DNA of 24,212 nt, taken from NCBI GenBank assembly GCA_016839905.1, contig JAEOTJ010000204.1:1-24212 (forward strand), read 5' to 3'. A program made the translations under genes and the position numbers. The notes under the pieces were generated by a model. That model was not told where the DNA came from, searched no databases, and saw only the letters and a program-made list of their open reading frames with translations. The DNA is from Promethearchaeota archaeon. GTDB taxonomy: Archaea > Asgardarchaeota > Lokiarchaeia > Sigynarchaeales > SOKP01. This document shows, in pieces, positions 23,458 to 24,212 of the stretch. The stretch's first letter is position 1, and every line of letters begins with the position of its first letter.

Positions 23458-24212
23458 GTGTCCATTGATCGAAGAAAACTAGAAGCTTTACTAAAGTGGT
23501 ATAGGCAAGAAGTGGGAAAAAGTTTAGTTGCTGCACTTCTTATTAAAAATGATGGGACCATATTTGAAAATATTATAGGACATTCATTACAAGTAATAGA
23601 TGATAATCTAATTGAAAGTGTTAAAGATGTCATTCAATTAATACTTAAGAGAATAACGGAAGACTTTAAATTAAGTTCTTTTGGAGCGGGAACCTTCGAT
23701 ACTGCTAAATATAGATTCATTTTTTGTAAAGCAGGACCAGATTATGTTCTTATCTCTATTTTAGATCCTTTAGCAATGGTTGATCTTGTTTTCCCCTATG
23801 CGTATATAGCTGCAGAAAAAACAGCCCGAATCCTTGATGGACGACCTGTAAGCCCTGTTATACCTACACTTCATGCCCATAGAAAGGCTCAAGATATTAA
23901 GCGAAAAATAGATATGTTCCAAAAAATTAAAATTCATTCACAAGAATATGCTTTTAAATTAATTTTAGCGGGTGATGGTGCTGTTGGAAAGACAAGCATG
24001 GTACATCGATTTGTTGAAGGTGAGTTTAAATCTGATTATAAAGCCACTATTGGCACTTCCATTATGAAAAAAGAATGTGAATTTAAAGGCCTTGAATCGA
24101 AAGTTAGATTTGTAATCTGGGATTTAGCTGGACAAGAACAATTTATGCGTGTGAGACAATCTTATTTAACGAACTCTGAAGCAGGACTTTTAGTCTATGA
24201 TGTCACTAATAG
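23458..24212 (+). CDS. Ras-like small GTPase with N-terminal roadblock/LC7 domain, 3' end cut off
   Basis: The frame from GTG 23458 is open for 251 codons plus two bases to the window edge. Residues 1-145 look like a roadblock/longin-type domain (LVAALLIKNDGTIFENIIG; YVLISILDPLAMVDLVFP), then a charged linker, then a Rab/Ras-type G domain: AGDGAVGKTSM (P-loop, 172-179), YKATIGTSI (switch I Thr near 197), WDLAGQEQF (G3, 221-227) and LLVYDVTN. The G4 and G5 motifs lie beyond the end. Asgard archaea carry many such GTPases, and roadblock proteins there are thought to regulate them; a fusion implies regulation in cis. The start is fixed by a TAA six nucleotides upstream in frame. Confidence 0.88.
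   Translation, partial: MSIDRRKLEALLKWYRQEVGKSLVAALLIKNDGTIFENIIGHSLQVIDDNLIESVKDVIQLILKRITEDFKLSSFGAGTFDTAKYRFIFCKAGPDYVLISILDPLAMVDLVFPYAYIAAEKTARILDGRPVSPVIPTLHAHRKAQDIKRKIDMFQKIKIHSQEYAFKLILAGDGAVGKTSMVHRFVEGEFKSDYKATIGTSIMKKECEFKGLESKVRFVIWDLAGQEQFMRVRQSYLTNSEAGLLVYDVTN

Noticed and set aside
1..24212. CRISPR arrays, rRNA and tRNA genes
   Set aside because: No regularly spaced repeats and no cloverleaf-like sequence with a TTC-type T-loop were seen on either strand by eye; a tRNAscan or covariance-model search was not possible.

Overview
The window looks like a piece of an AT-rich Asgard (Lokiarchaeia-type) archaeal genome. The sequence shows archaeal information-processing genes (trm1, an FtsJ-type methyltransferase, RadA/RadB-like ATPases, a TFE-beta/RPC34-like iron-sulfur protein, MptE), TATA boxes about 25-35 nt upstream of many starts, and proteins of kinds known mainly from Asgard archaea and eukaryotes: a Ras-like GTPase fused to a roadblock domain, a candidate OST3/OST6-like membrane domain, and a candidate non-catalytic E2/RWD-like domain. 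The lineage call is inference from gene content; there is no rRNA in the window.

Layout. (1) 1-1.6 kb is an accessory patch: the 5' part of a GC-richer IS200/IS605-type tnpB with its left-end hairpin, a PIN-domain toxin with a small downstream partner, and a probable regulator remnant. (2) 1.8-7.2 kb holds a DUF362 protein, the coiled-coil/E2-like protein, an unrecognised CxxC protein, a TacT-like GNAT, two small acidic/lysine-rich proteins and two winged-helix proteins, with unusually long intergenic stretches. (3) 7.3-11.6 kb is a leftward run of three tandem multi-pass acyltransferases (DUF1624/HGSNAT-like) ending in tlyA, which overlaps its neighbour by ATGA. (4) 11.7-13.3 kb is a divergent pair: an RNase H-fold (RuvC/YqgF-like) protein and a RadB-like ATPase. 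(5) 13.3-18.8 kb contains a TrkA/RCK membrane protein, the trm1-FtsJ methyltransferase pair, the TFE-beta/RPC34-like protein (stop codons abut with zero gap), a second RecA-fold ATPase close to RadA but without its N-terminal domain, and mptE. (6) 18.9-24.2 kb contains a solitary glycine-cleavage H protein, a COG3199-type ATP-NAD kinase homologue, a zinc-ribbon/HEAT/membrane protein, a PepD-like M20 dipeptidase and the truncated roadblock-GTPase.

No CRISPR array, rRNA or tRNA was seen. Most genes appear to be single transcription units or short operons. The most interesting items are domain combinations: the HEAT plus OST3/6-like fusion, the zinc finger plus TFE-beta-like protein, the coiled-coil plus E2-like protein, and the RNase H-like/RadB divergent pair with a second Rad51-family ATPase nearby.
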